Positions 25,795 to 34,598 are shown, counted from the stretch's first letter. The stretch: DNA of 64,000 nucleotides from Paractinoplanes deccanensis (GCF_016862115.1 NZ_BOMI01000104.1:52529-116528), one strand, 5' to 3'. Notes: generated by a model not told the origin, from the sequence alone. Numbers and translations: made by a program.

Positions 25795-28170
25795 TCAGGA
25801 GACCGTGGCGCGGATGTCTCCCAGCCCGCGCGCCACCAGGAACTCGCCCCCGTCCGCCAAGCGGCCCCACTCGCCCTTCTCCGCGTTCCACGTGCGCCAC
25901 ATCCGCCGGTCCGTGTGGACCGTCACCCGCGCCGACTCGCCCGGCTCCACCGTGACCGCCTTCCAGCCCACCAGCCGCACCGGCTGGTCCCGCTCCACCG
26001 GGCGCAGGTACACCTGCACCACCTCGCGGCTGCGCCGCCTGCCCGTGTTCGTCACCGTGGCCGTGATGGACGGGGCGTCGCCCAGCACCAGCCGCACGTC
26101 CGAGTATTCCCACGTCGTGTAGCCCAGGCCGTGCCCGAGCCAGAAGGCCGGCGACGGCGCCTTGCCCGCGAAGTGTCCTCGGTAGCCGATGTACGTGCCC
26201 TCGTCGTAGCGCAGGTCCCCGTCGACCGGGGTGACCGACCAGGCCGGCGCCGCCTCGTCCGCCGACGGGAACGTCGTGACCAGCCGGCCCGCCGGCTCGA
26301 TGTCGCCGAGCAGGGCCGCGGCCACCGCGTGGCCGCCTTCCTGGCCGGGCAGGCCGGCCCACAGGACCGCGTCGACGCGGGGCAGCCACGGCATCAGCAC
26401 GGGGGTGGCCGCGTTGACGACCACGACCGTGCGCCGTGCCGCGCCCGCGACCGCCTCGATCAGGGCGTCCTGGGCGCCGGGGAGCCGCAGTGTGGACTTG
26501 TCGACCGACTCGGTCTCCTGTTCCTCGGTGAGCCCGGCCACCACCACCGCGACGTCGGCCGCCGCTGCCGCCCGTACCGCGTCGTCGATGACGTCCACCG
26601 TCTCGCGGGAGGCCATGGTGCCCACCAGCCCGTAGAGGCCCATCTCCTCGAACGAGACCGTCGCCTCGAACAGCAGCGAGCCGGGCGAGTCGACCACGAA
26701 CGTCCGGTACGGCGGCGTGAGCACCTCTTCGCCGAAGCCGTTGCCGGAGGCCGCGAGGGTGAAGTCCGGTGAGGCCGACGTCGACCAGGCTCCGACGCCG
26801 AGCACGCCCAGCTCCACCTGCCCGGACGCCTCGACGATGCCGGCCAGGCGGGCCGACGCGGGGCGGCCCGCGAAGTCGTCGTCCATCCCGATCATCGTCT
26901 TGGCGAGGCCGCAGAACCGCCGCTCCAGCTCGTTGCCCTCGGCGTCGTAGATGGTGACGTCGATGCCCGCCTGCCCGTTGGACGGCGCGGTCAGGAAGCC
27001 GCCGCGGGCCGGCACCGGCCGGGTGCGCACGTCCACCCCGTCGACGACGCTGACCTTGTCGCCGAGCAGCGCGCTGAGTCCTTCCAGGGCGCTGACCTGG
27101 TAGGGCGGGTTCACCTGGGCCGAGCCGCCGCCCATGTCGATCGTCTCGACCGCGTGCCGCCCGATCAGCGCCACGGTCTGCTGCCGGTCGAGCGGCAGCG
27201 TGTCCCCGGCGTTCTTCAGCACCGTCATGCCCGCCGCCGCGAGCCGGGTGAGCTGCTCCTTGCGCACGTGGGAGGAGGGTGCCGGCAGCTGCGCGGGCCA
27301 CTCGCGGGGCGTGCCGAGCGCGCCCACCCGCGACGCGAGCAGCAGCAGCCGCGCCAGGTGGTCGTCGATCACCGACTCGTCGACCTCGCCGGCCTTGACC
27401 GCGTCGACCAGCGCGGCGCCCCACGGGCCGTCCGGGCCGGGCATGACCAGGTCGAGGCCGCCGTTGGCCGCCGGCGCCGCCGTCTTCGTGGCGAACCAGT
27501 CCGACATGATCAGGCCGTCGTAACCCCACTCGCCCTTCACGATGTCGTTGTTGACGTGCCGCTGCTCGGTCGCCGCCTGCCCGTTCACGTTGTTGTAGGC
27601 CGCCATGATCGACCAGGCGCCGGCCTCCTCGACGGCGATCTCGAACGGCAGCAGGTACAGCTCGCGCAGGGTGGCCTCGTCGACGACGCTGTTCATCGTG
27701 TTGCGCTCGGTCTCCGACTCGTTGGCGACCAGGTGCTTGAGGCAGGCGGCCACCCCGGCTTCCTGCATGCCTCGCACGTAGGCCGCCGCGAGCCGGCCGG
27801 TGAGCAGCGGATCCTCCGAGTACGCCTCGAAGAGCCGGCCGCCGAGCGGGCTGCGGTGCAGGTTGATGGTGGGCCCGAGCACCACGTGGATCTGCTGGGC
27901 CATGGCCTCCTCGGCGAGCAGCCGCCCCACCTCGTGCGCCGCGTCCTCGTCCCAGGCGGAGGCGAGCAGCGTCGCGTTGGGGAACAGCGCCACCACCCGG
28001 CCGCCGGTGAACTTCAGCCCTCGCACGCCGGTGGGACCGTCGGAGAAGCGCATCTCGCCGAGCCCGATGGCCGGCTCCGGGGCGAGCGTGAAGGCGGAGG
28101 CGCCGGTCAGCAGGCGAACCTTGGCCGGCAGGTCGAGCGACGAGACGAGGTCAGCGAAGTCGGACGTCAT
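25795..28170 (-). CDS. Beta-glucosidase-like glycoside hydrolase, family GH3
   Basis: A 791-residue enzyme without a signal peptide. The N-terminal TIM barrel has FSDGPTGVRGL, CLKHLVANESETER and the nucleophile Asp224 in YDGLIMSDWFAT. The barrel continues into the alpha/beta sandwich, interrupted by a PA14-type insertion (about 340-480). The C-terminal fibronectin-III-like domain includes EVVQVYLRPV and LVGWKAVTVEPGESARV. It would release glucose or another sugar from short beta-glycosides inside the cell. The ATG at 28170 is preferred to GTG 28176. It is divergent from a lacI gene across a perfect palindrome, so sugar-induced derepression is likely. Confidence 0.95.
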   Translation of the reverse strand: MTSDFADLVSSLDLPAKVRLLTGASAFTLAPEPAIGLGEMRFSDGPTGVRGLKFTGGRVVALFPNATLLASAWDEDAAHEVGRLLAEEAMAQQIHVVLGPTINLHRSPLGGRLFEAYSEDPLLTGRLAAAYVRGMQEAGVAACLKHLVANESETERNTMNSVVDEATLRELYLLPFEIAVEEAGAWSIMAAYNNVNGQAATEQRHVNNDIVKGEWGYDGLIMSDWFATKTAAPAANGGLDLVMPGPDGPWGAALVDAVKAGEVDESVIDDHLARLLLLASRVGALGTPREWPAQLPAPSSHVRKEQLTRLAAAGMTVLKNAGDTLPLDRQQTVALIGRHAVETIDMGGGSAQVNPPYQVSALEGLSALLGDKVSVVDGVDVRTRPVPARGGFLTAPSNGQAGIDVTIYDAEGNELERRFCGLAKTMIGMDDDFAGRPASARLAGIVEASGQVELGVLGVGAWSTSASPDFTLAASGNGFGEEVLTPPYRTFVVDSPGSLLFEATVSFEEMGLYGLVGTMASRETVDVIDDAVRAAAAADVAVVVAGLTEEQETESVDKSTLRLPGAQDALIEAVAGAARRTVVVVNAATPVLMPWLPRVDAVLWAGLPGQEGGHAVAAALLGDIEPAGRLVTTFPSADEAAPAWSVTPVDGDLRYDEGTYIGYRGHFAGKAPSPAFWLGHGLGYTTWEYSDVRLVLGDAPSITATVTNTGRRRSREVVQVYLRPVERDQPVRLVGWKAVTVEPGESARVTVHTDRRMWRTWNAEKGEWGRLADGGEFLVARGLGDIRATVS

Positions 28171-28180
28171 GCGCACATGG

Positions 28181-28192
28181 TTACACGTGTAA
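28181..28192. promoter_or_regulatory. Perfect palindrome, probable LacI-family operator
   Basis: TTACACGTGTAA is a perfect 12-bp palindrome with the central CG typical of LacI/GalR-family sites. It lies 10 bp upstream of the GH3 start and 34 bp upstream of the divergent lacI start, so one dimer could control both. Confidence 0.65.
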
Positions 28193-28226
28193 GTTAGATT
28201 GTCAGCGCCGAGGGGAAGGGAAAGTC

Positions 28227-29225
28227 ATGGCCGATGCGGCGACGCGCCGAGTGACCAGCGCCGATGTCGCGCGCCTGGCCGGCGTCTCGCGCGCCACGGT
28301 CAGCTACGTCCTCAACGACACGCCCCGACAGACCATCTCCGCGACGACCCGCGGCCGGGTGCTCGACGCCGCCGCCCAGCTCGGCTACGCGCCCTCCGCG
28401 GCCGCCCGCACCCTGCGCACCGGCCGCTCCGACGTGGTGCTCTGCCTGCTGCCCGACTGGCCGATCGGCCCCGAGGTGGGCTCGCTGCTCGGCAACCTCT
28501 CGACCGCCCTCGCCCGCCACGGGCTCACCTTCGTGGTGCACCCCGGCAACCACAACGATCGCCCGATGGCCGAGCTGTGGAAGGCGATCACCCCCGCCGC
28601 CGTGATCGCGTTCGCCGACTTCTCCGAGGCCGAGCTGGTGGCGATGCGCTCCGCCGGGGTCGCGCCGATCGTGGCGCTGGCCCGCAGCCGCTCGCAGGGC
28701 CGCGCGGCCGCCGTGCCGCAGGAGCTGGTCGGGCGCCGCCAGGCCGAGCATCTGATCGCCGCCGGGCACACCCGCCTCGGCTACGCCTACCCCGACGACC
28801 AGCGGGTGCGGTTCTTCGCCGAGCCGCGCCTGGCCGGGGTCCGTGCCGCGGCGACCGCCCGGGGCCTGCCGGTGCCCGCCGCCGCGACGGTCACCCTCGA
28901 CGTGGCAAAGGCCGCCGAGGCCGTCCGGCGATGGCACGCGACCGGGGTCACCGCCGTGTGCGCGTACAACGACGAGGTGGCCCTGGCCGTGCTCGCCGGC
29001 GTCCGCAAGCGGGGCCTGACCTCGCCCGCCGACCTCGCGGTGATCGGGGTCGACGACATCCCGTCGGCTCGCCTGGCCGAGCCCGCGCTGACCACCGTGA
29101 CCACCGACCAGGGCGCGGTCGCCGGTCACCTGGCCGCGACCGTCGTGGCCGCCGTGAGCGGCCGCACCGGCCCGGCGCTGCCGGTGACGAGCATCGTGAA
29201 GGTTGTGGCACGCGATTCCACTTGA
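28227..29225 (+). CDS. LacI-family transcriptional repressor
   Basis: A 332-residue regulator. Residues 8-55 contain the LacI HTH and hinge (TSADVARLAGVSRATVSYVLNDTPRQTIS, then LGYAPSAAARTLRTGRSD). The periplasmic-binding-like effector domain follows, with AVCAYNDEVALAVLAGVRKRG and DLAVIGVDDIP. AGGGGAAGGGAAAG precedes ATG 28227. It faces the GH3 gene across the TTACACGTGTAA palindrome and probably represses it until a beta-glycoside-derived sugar binds. Confidence 0.95.
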   Translation: MADAATRRVTSADVARLAGVSRATVSYVLNDTPRQTISATTRGRVLDAAAQLGYAPSAAARTLRTGRSDVVLCLLPDWPIGPEVGSLLGNLSTALARHGLTFVVHPGNHNDRPMAELWKAITPAAVIAFADFSEAELVAMRSAGVAPIVALARSRSQGRAAAVPQELVGRRQAEHLIAAGHTRLGYAYPDDQRVRFFAEPRLAGVRAAATARGLPVPAAATVTLDVAKAAEAVRRWHATGVTAVCAYNDEVALAVLAGVRKRGLTSPADLAVIGVDDIPSARLAEPALTTVTTDQGAVAGHLAATVVAAVSGRTGPALPVTSIVKVVARDST

Positions 29226-29344
29226 CATCGATCTTCGTCGACCAAGCTGACAACAAACGCACAGGCACGCCACATGGACGGCTCAGCCGGCGGGCGAATC
29301 GTGAGAGGTGCCCGACGAACCACCTCCCGAAGGGGATGAGCCCC

Positions 29345-29815
29345 ATGCTCGTTCAGCTGAACCGCCAGAGCGGACACCGTGACTTCTCCGCCACCGCGAC
29401 CGACCTGCCGATCAACCCGGCGAGTCTGCCCGCGACCCGCGGTCCGCTGCCGGTGGTGGCGGTCTTCGGGCCCGCCGGGCGCGTCGCCGGGCTCGCCGAG
29501 CACCTGCCCGCCGGCTGGTCCACCCGCCGCCCGGCCGACATCGACGACCTGGGGCCCGACGAGCTCGTGCTCTTCGCCGCGGCGACCGTCCGCGAGGTGG
29601 CGGTGGCCCGCCGCGTGCTGCCGTCGCGCACCACGATCGTCGCCCTGGTCGACGAGGAGGCGCCGGCCGAGCTGGTCGCCGCCGTGCTGACCGCGGGCGC
29701 CGACGCGTGCGTGCGAGGCGGGCAGCCGGCGATCCTCGCCAGTCATCTGGTGGCCTGCCGCCGCCGGCAGATGGCCGACCGCTGGACGAGGCTCAACATG
29801 CAGGAGCGGCATTGA
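29345..29815 (+). CDS. Receiver-like hypothetical protein
   Basis: A 156-residue protein whose middle (VVAVFGPAGRVAGLAEHL, ELVLFAAATVREVAVARRVLPSRTTIVALVDEEAPAELVAAVLTAGADACVRGG cut into parts) follows the alternating strand-helix pattern of a response-regulator receiver. However, the phospho-acceptor Asp position reads LFAAAT, so it would not be phosphorylated. It has no output domain and no adjacent kinase. ATG 29345 is chosen for its spacing from GAAGGGG at 29329-29335; ATG 29336 abuts that signal. The similarity is structural impression, not a firm homology. Confidence 0.6.
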   Translation: MLVQLNRQSGHRDFSATATDLPINPASLPATRGPLPVVAVFGPAGRVAGLAEHLPAGWSTRRPADIDDLGPDELVLFAAATVREVAVARRVLPSRTTIVALVDEEAPAELVAAVLTAGADACVRGGQPAILASHLVACRRRQMADRWTRLNMQERH

Positions 29816-30051
29816 GGCGGGCGGCCGTCGCCGTGCTCCGGGCGGCCGCGGCGGTGATCGGCGCGGCCCTCTACCGGCGCACCGCACGCGGCTCGCCGGC
29901 CGACCCGGCGGAACAACAACGATGGGTGCTGCGCAACAGATCCGTGCCCCCCGCGCGGCGACGGGGGAGGCGCCACACGGGGAGCACGGCGTACGGGCCG
30001 CACCGGCGCCGCCGTCACGGGGGTTACGGCGGCGCCGGCGCGGGGATCTAG
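29812..30051 (+). CDS. Small basic hypothetical protein, possibly membrane-anchored
   Basis: A 79-residue frame whose TTG start overlaps the stop of the receiver-like gene (TTGA). The N-terminal segment AAVAVLRAAAAVIGAALY could be one membrane helix, and the remainder is Arg/Gly-rich (RRRGRRHTGS, GGYGGAGAG). Composition alone could produce such a frame, so it is a weak call; coupling to the upstream gene is its main support. Confidence 0.35.
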   Translation: MRRAAVAVLRAAAAVIGAALYRRTARGSPADPAEQQRWVLRNRSVPPARRRGRRHTGSTAYGPHRRRRHGGYGGAGAGI

Positions 30052-30055
30052 CGGA

Positions 30056-30655
30056 TCAGGCGGTCGGTGTCGCCGTCGGGGCGAGCACCTTGCAGGTCTC
30101 CATCGCCTTCTTGACCGTGGCGTTGCTCGTGTCGAGGTTCGCCGTGTCGGTCACACCGTTGTCCTTCAGGCAGTTCTGGTAGGCGGCGTCCTGGCCGTTG
30201 CCGCCGCGGCCTTGGCCGTTGCCGCCCGGCCCGCCGGTCGGGCGCACCGAGGCGCAGGCCTCCTGGGCCTTCTGCCACGTCGCGTCGTCGACGCCCTCGG
30301 GCTTCTGGTCGACCATGCCGCCACCGCGGAAGCCGCCGTTGCCCGCCCCGGCGCTGCCGGAGGGACGGGGGAAGGCGCTGCCGTCCGGCCGCGGGAACGC
30401 ACTGCCCGACGGGCGCGGGAAACCCGAGGCGCCGTTGCGCGGGCCGCCCGACGGCATCGTGATGGTCACGCCGTTCTTCGACATGCATTCGATGTACGCC
30501 GTGAAGGCGGTGTTGCCGCCCGGCGCGTTCTCGCCGTTCGCCGAAGCGGAGTCCCCGGAGTCCCCGCCGCCGCACGCCGCGGTGAGCGCCACCGCCGCCG
30601 ATGCCACGAACAGCGCCGCCGCGCGGCGGGTCGCCTTCGAACCGAATCTCGGCAC
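30056..30655 (-). CDS. Secreted lipoprotein associated with the efflux locus
   Basis: A 199-residue lipoprotein. The signal peptide ends in the lipobox LTAAC with Cys28 as lipidation site. Two conserved-looking Cys-containing helical segments (AYIECMSKNGVTITMPSG and AYQNCLKDNGVTDTANL) flank a low-complexity stretch with three FPRPSGSA-type repeats, and EGVDDATWQKAQEACASV lies between them. This resembles small lipoproteins often encoded beside actinobacterial HlyD/MacB systems; function unknown. Its promoter region holds CTCGGAG repeats phased at 11 bp, mirror images of those facing the divergent adaptor gene, so it probably belongs to the same regulon. Confidence 0.8.
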   Translation of the reverse strand: MPRFGSKATRRAAALFVASAAVALTAACGGGDSGDSASANGENAPGGNTAFTAYIECMSKNGVTITMPSGGPRNGASGFPRPSGSAFPRPDGSAFPRPSGSAGAGNGGFRGGGMVDQKPEGVDDATWQKAQEACASVRPTGGPGGNGQGRGGNGQDAAYQNCLKDNGVTDTANLDTSNATVKKAMETCKVLAPTATPTA

Positions 30656-30716
30656 GATCCCTCATTTCCTCGGCCACAGGTCGCGACCACCAAAGCGTGC
30701 CCACCTCGCCGCCACG

Positions 30717-30797
30717 TCGATCCCAGCTCGGAGTTGCCTCGGAGGACCTGTCATTTCGCTGTGCGCCACTTCCGAGGCAACTCCGAGGTGGGACCGA
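30717..30797. promoter_or_regulatory. Phased direct repeats in a large inverted repeat, probable OmpR-type binding region
   Basis: On the plus strand, TCCGAG starts at 30771 and 30782 and ACCGAG at 30793, exactly 11 bp apart. On the opposite side, CTCGGAG starts at 30727 and 30738, again 11 bp apart. Together they make an inverted repeat with 26-bp arms (30717-30742 and 30772-30797, two mismatches) around 29 bp. It lies between divergent lipoprotein and adaptor genes. Eleven-bp phasing is characteristic of OmpR/PhoB-family tandem binding, and the regulator is encoded at 32257. Confidence 0.65.
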
Positions 30798-30833
30798 GCG
30801 TCCGGCGAGGACCGGCCGCCACACTCGGGCACC

Positions 30834-32186
30834 ATGGGTGAAGCACTGGCCGGTCGACGGCGCTGGATTGTGGTCGCCGCGGCAGCCGTCGTGCTCGCGC
30901 TGATCGTGTACGGAGTCGTCCGCGCCATGACCGCGGACGCCAAGGAGACGCCGAAGGCGGCCGCCACAGTCGCGGTCGACCGCGGCGAGGTGACCACCGA
31001 GGTCGCGACCACCGGGACGGTGCAGCCGGCACAGACGCGCAGTCTTTCGTTCGCGGTGTCGGGCACGGTCGAGAGCGTCTCGGTCCGCGCCGGCACCACG
31101 GTGACCGCGGGCCAGGTGCTCGCCAAGGTCGACGACACCGACGCGGCCGAGGCGGTGAGCGACGCCCAGGAGGCGCTCGACGACGCCGAGGACGCGCTGA
31201 CCGAGGCCCGGGCGAACGCGTCGGCGACCAGCTCGGCCACGACGAGCCCGGCGTGCGGGTCGAACGTCGCCGCCGCGTACGTCACCGGCACCGCGACCCC
31301 GGCGCCCACCGCGACCACCACCTCTCCCGCGCCGACGGCGACGCCGACCCCCACGGCGACGCGCACGGCGAGCCCGAAGCCGACCGCGACCCGCTCCACT
31401 GCTCCGGCGAAGACCACCGCACCGGCGCCGGCCAAGACCACCTCGCCCGGCCGGCCGGGCGGCGGCGTCCCGACCGGCGGCGGCGCCTCGGCCGGCGGCG
31501 GCGCACCCACGGGCGGCACGACCTGCGGCACCTCGGGCGGTGGGCAGCAGAGCGGTGGCCAGCAGGGCGGCCAGGGCAGCGGATCCGACCCCATCCTCAG
31601 CGCCCAGCAGCGGGTCACCCAGGCGACCACCACGCTGGAGAACGCCGAGGACGCCCTGGAGGGCGCCACCATCACCGCCCCGATCGCCGGCCGCGTCATC
31701 AGCGTCAGCGGCAAGGTGGGCAGCCAGGTCGGCTCCGGCTCCACCTTCATCACCCTGGCCGACGTGTACGACATGCAGATCGACGCCGACTTCCCGGAGG
31801 CCGACGCCGACCGGCTCGCCGTCAAGCAGAAGGCCGTCGTCACGCTCGCCGACCGGCCCGGCAAGGAGTTCAAGGCCACCGTCGTGCAGGTCGACCCGGT
31901 CGGCACCAGCGACGGCACCATGGTCCGCTACGGCGTGGTCCTCGCCTTCGACACCTCGCCCGAGGACCTGTTGGTGGGCCAGAGCGCCTCGGTGCGGGTG
32001 ACCACCGGCTCCAAGACCCAGGTGCTGCGGGTGCCCAGCACGGCCGTGCACGACGTCTCCGGCTCCTCCGGCACCGTGCTCAAGGGCGGCACCCAGGAGA
32101 AGGTGACCATCGGGCTGGTCGGCGACCAGTACACCGAGATCAGCTCCGGCCTGTCGGAGGGCGACCAGGTGGTCCGTTCGTGGTGA
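30834..32186 (+). CDS. HlyD-type efflux adaptor subunit, copy 1
   Basis: A 450-residue membrane-fusion-type protein. Residues 9-31 are a single membrane anchor. Residues 42-100 include the first lipoyl half (SFAVSGTVESVSVRAGTTVTAGQVLAKVDD) and a short helix. Residues 128-253 are an unusually long Thr-Pro/Ala and Gly-rich insert where other adaptors have their coiled-coil hairpin. The second lipoyl half (ATITAPIAGRVISVSGKVGSQV) and beta-barrel follow. In MacAB-type systems the adaptor couples substrate to the transporter. With no outer membrane to span, the hairpin has been replaced by flexible sequence. ATG 30834 lies downstream of the phased TCCGAG sites. Confidence 0.88.
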   Translation: MGEALAGRRRWIVVAAAAVVLALIVYGVVRAMTADAKETPKAAATVAVDRGEVTTEVATTGTVQPAQTRSLSFAVSGTVESVSVRAGTTVTAGQVLAKVDDTDAAEAVSDAQEALDDAEDALTEARANASATSSATTSPACGSNVAAAYVTGTATPAPTATTTSPAPTATPTPTATRTASPKPTATRSTAPAKTTAPAPAKTTSPGRPGGGVPTGGGASAGGGAPTGGTTCGTSGGGQQSGGQQGGQGSGSDPILSAQQRVTQATTTLENAEDALEGATITAPIAGRVISVSGKVGSQVGSGSTFITLADVYDMQIDADFPEADADRLAVKQKAVVTLADRPGKEFKATVVQVDPVGTSDGTMVRYGVVLAFDTSPEDLLVGQSASVRVTTGSKTQVLRVPSTAVHDVSGSSGTVLKGGTQEKVTIGLVGDQYTEISSGLSEGDQVVRSW

Positions 32187-32256
32187 TCGGGACGGGCTCA
32201 GCGGGCTCCTCGCTCATTCATAGGGAATTCCTAGACAGCGTTGATATCCCTTCCAG

Positions 32257-33012
32257 GTGCTGACTGAATCCCGCTCCTCGATCGCCGTCGGCGAGCCCCC
32301 GGCCCGTGCCACCCGGGTGCTCGTCGTCGACGACGAGCCGAACATCTCCGCGCTGCTCAGCGCGACGCTCCGCCTGGTCGAGTTCGACGTGCGGGTGGCC
32401 GAGTCCGGTCACGCCGCGCTCGTCGCGATCGAGGAGTACGAACCCGATCTGGTGGTCCTCGACGTGATGCTGCCCGACCTGGACGGCTTCGACGTCGCCA
32501 AGCGGCTGCGCGCGACCGGCTCCCGGGTGCCGGTGCTGTTCCTGACCGCGCGCGACGCCGTCGAGGACCGCATCTCCGGCCTCACCGCCGGCGCCGACGA
32601 CTATGTCACCAAGCCGTTCAGCCTCCAGGAGGTCGTGCTGCGCATCCGGGCCATCCTGCGCCGCAGCCGGCCCGAGCTGGAGGAGCCGGCCGAGACCGGG
32701 GTGCTGCGCTACGCCGACCTCGAGATGGACGAGGACGCGCACGAGGTGCGCCGGGCAGGCCGGCTCGTCGACCTGTCGCCCACCGAGTTCAACCTGCTCA
32801 AGTACCTGCTGATCAACGCGGGCCGGGTGGTGAGCAAGGCGCAGATCCTCGACCGCGTCTGGAAGTACGACTTCGGCGGCGACGGCCGCATCGTCGAGTC
32901 GTACGTCTACTACCTGCGCCGCAAGATCGACAGGACCGACCCGCCGCTGATCCACACGGTCCGGGGCGTGGGTTACGCCTTGAGATTGCCCCGAGGCGAA
33001 GAAGGTCTTTAG
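32257..33012 (+). CDS. OmpR/PhoB-family response regulator
   Basis: A 251-residue regulator. The receiver (20-135) has acidic pocket DDE at 25-27, Asp69 in LVVLDVMLPDLDG and Lys in YVTKPFSLQE. The winged-helix output domain (about 150-247) has LSPTEFNLLKYLLINAGRVVSKAQIL and HTVRGVGYALR. Its kinase is encoded 31 bp downstream. The 11-bp-phased TCCGAG repeats near 30.7 and 34.6 kb are its most likely targets, making it the regulator of both adaptor genes and the lipoprotein. The GTG start is weakly supported; no better start is evident. Confidence 0.95.
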   Translation: MLTESRSSIAVGEPPARATRVLVVDDEPNISALLSATLRLVEFDVRVAESGHAALVAIEEYEPDLVVLDVMLPDLDGFDVAKRLRATGSRVPVLFLTARDAVEDRISGLTAGADDYVTKPFSLQEVVLRIRAILRRSRPELEEPAETGVLRYADLEMDEDAHEVRRAGRLVDLSPTEFNLLKYLLINAGRVVSKAQILDRVWKYDFGGDGRIVESYVYYLRRKIDRTDPPLIHTVRGVGYALRLPRGEEGL

Positions 33013-33043
33013 TCCGTTCAAGGGCGGTGGGTGGGGTGGTCGC

Positions 33044-34555
33044 ATGGGAGTGAGGCTGCGGCCGCGGCGGTGGGGCCACTGGACGCTGCGCTCGCGGCTG
33101 GTCCTCGTGGTCGGCGCGCTCGCCGCGGTCGCCCTGGTGCTCGCCAACATCGCCGGGGTGCTGCTGATCCGGTCGTACCTGCGCGAGCGCATCGACGACC
33201 AGCTGCGCGGGATGACCCGGCCCTACTCGGCCGCGCCGCGACCGGACGCCGGCTTCTTCCCGCGCAACCGGGTGCTGCGGCTCGGCCCCGATCAGGTCGT
33301 CTACGTGTACGGCGGGGACGGCGCCCTGGACACCACGCTCAGCTCCACGGCCGACGCGAACCGGCCGGCCGTCGAGGCGTTCACCGAGGTCGCGTCGCGG
33401 GCCGGTGCCGGCACCCCGTACACCGTCGCCGCTCGTGACGGCAGCACCGACTGGCGCCTCATCGCGGTGGCCAACCCGACGACCGGCGGAGTGGCCGTCA
33501 TGGGGCTGTCGCTCTCGGAGGTGCAGCAGACCACCGAGACGCTGGTGCTCATCGACACCGGGGTGAGCCTGCTGCTGCTGGCGCTGCTCGGGCTGGGCGC
33601 GGCCTTCGTGGTGCGGCTCGGCCTGCGCCCGCTCACCGACATGGAGCGGCTGGCCACCGACATCTCGGCCGGCAACCTCTCCGGCCGGGTCGCCGACACC
33701 GACGCGCACACCGAGCCCGGCCGCCTCGGCCTCGCGCTCAACTCGATGCTGAGCCGCATCGAGGCCGAGGTCGGCGCGCGCACCGCCTCCGAGCGGCGGC
33801 TGCGGCAGTTCGTCGCGGACGCCTCGCACGAGCTGCGCACCCCGTTGACCTCGATCCGCGGCTTCGCCGAGCTGTACCGGCGCGGCGGTGCCCGGTCCGC
33901 TCCCGATCTCGGCGAGATGATGAGCCGGATCGAGTCGGAGGCCGGCCGGATGGGCGTGCTCGTCGAGGACATGCTGCTGCTGGCCCGGCTCGACCAGCGG
34001 CGCCCGCCCACCCGCAAGCCCGTCGACCTGCTCGAGATCGCCGCCGACACGATCCGCGACGCGCACGCCCGGGTGCCGGACCGGCCGGTGCTGCTGGCCG
34101 GTCTGGAGGACGACGACGACACGTTCGAGCCGGCGACCGTCCTCGGCGACGAGCACGGCCTGCGGCAGGTGGCGACCAACCTCGTCGCCAACGCCTTGCA
34201 GCACACGCCCCCGCGGGCCCGCGTCACGGTCCGGGTGGGGAAGGTGCCGGCCCGGCCGCCGGCCGCCGGCAGCGTGCTCTCCGGCGAGATCGTGCACGAG
34301 GCCACGCCGCTCGCGGTGCTGGAGGTGACCGACGACGGTCCGGGCGTGCCGGCCGTGCACGCGCCGCGGGTGTTCGAGCGGCTCTACCGGGCCGACAGCA
34401 GCCGCACGCGGGGCAAGGGCGGCGGCTCGGGGCTCGGGCTGTCGATCGTGGCGGCGATCGTGCACGGTCACGGAGGGTGGGTCGAGCTGGAGTCACCGAG
34501 CGCGGGCGGCGCGACCTTCCGCGTGTTGCTGCCCACGTCAGGTGACGGCGAGTGA
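33044..34555 (+). CDS. HAMP-containing sensor histidine kinase
   Basis: A 503-residue membrane kinase. A transmembrane helix (about 18-42), an extracytoplasmic sensor domain of roughly 120 residues and a second helix (about 168-192) precede a HAMP linker (LRPLTDMERLATDISAGNLSGRV). The HisKA box has His262 in VADASHELRTPLTSI, and the ATPase carries the N box NLVANALQH, DDGPGVP and GGGSGLGLSIV. It phosphorylates the OmpR-type regulator encoded just upstream. Position inside the efflux locus suggests that it senses envelope stress or an efflux substrate; the signal is unknown. Confidence 0.95.
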   Translation: MGVRLRPRRWGHWTLRSRLVLVVGALAAVALVLANIAGVLLIRSYLRERIDDQLRGMTRPYSAAPRPDAGFFPRNRVLRLGPDQVVYVYGGDGALDTTLSSTADANRPAVEAFTEVASRAGAGTPYTVAARDGSTDWRLIAVANPTTGGVAVMGLSLSEVQQTTETLVLIDTGVSLLLLALLGLGAAFVVRLGLRPLTDMERLATDISAGNLSGRVADTDAHTEPGRLGLALNSMLSRIEAEVGARTASERRLRQFVADASHELRTPLTSIRGFAELYRRGGARSAPDLGEMMSRIESEAGRMGVLVEDMLLLARLDQRRPPTRKPVDLLEIAADTIRDAHARVPDRPVLLAGLEDDDDTFEPATVLGDEHGLRQVATNLVANALQHTPPRARVTVRVGKVPARPPAAGSVLSGEIVHEATPLAVLEVTDDGPGVPAVHAPRVFERLYRADSSRTRGKGGGSGLGLSIVAAIVHGHGGWVELESPSAGGATFRVLLPTSGDGE

Positions 34556-34559
34556 TCTT

Positions 34560-34598
34560 TCCGAGCTGGCTCCGAGGTTGCTCGCAAGCTCCTCCGAG
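34560..34598 (+). promoter_or_regulatory. Phased TCCGAG direct repeats, probable OmpR-type binding site
   Basis: TCCGAG starts at 34560, 34571 and 34593, i.e. on an 11-bp register with one degenerate position (TCGCAA at 34582). The array occupies the gap between the kinase gene and the second adaptor, ending 24 bp before its ATG. The motif and phasing match the site at 30771-30797 in front of the first adaptor. Confidence 0.65.
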
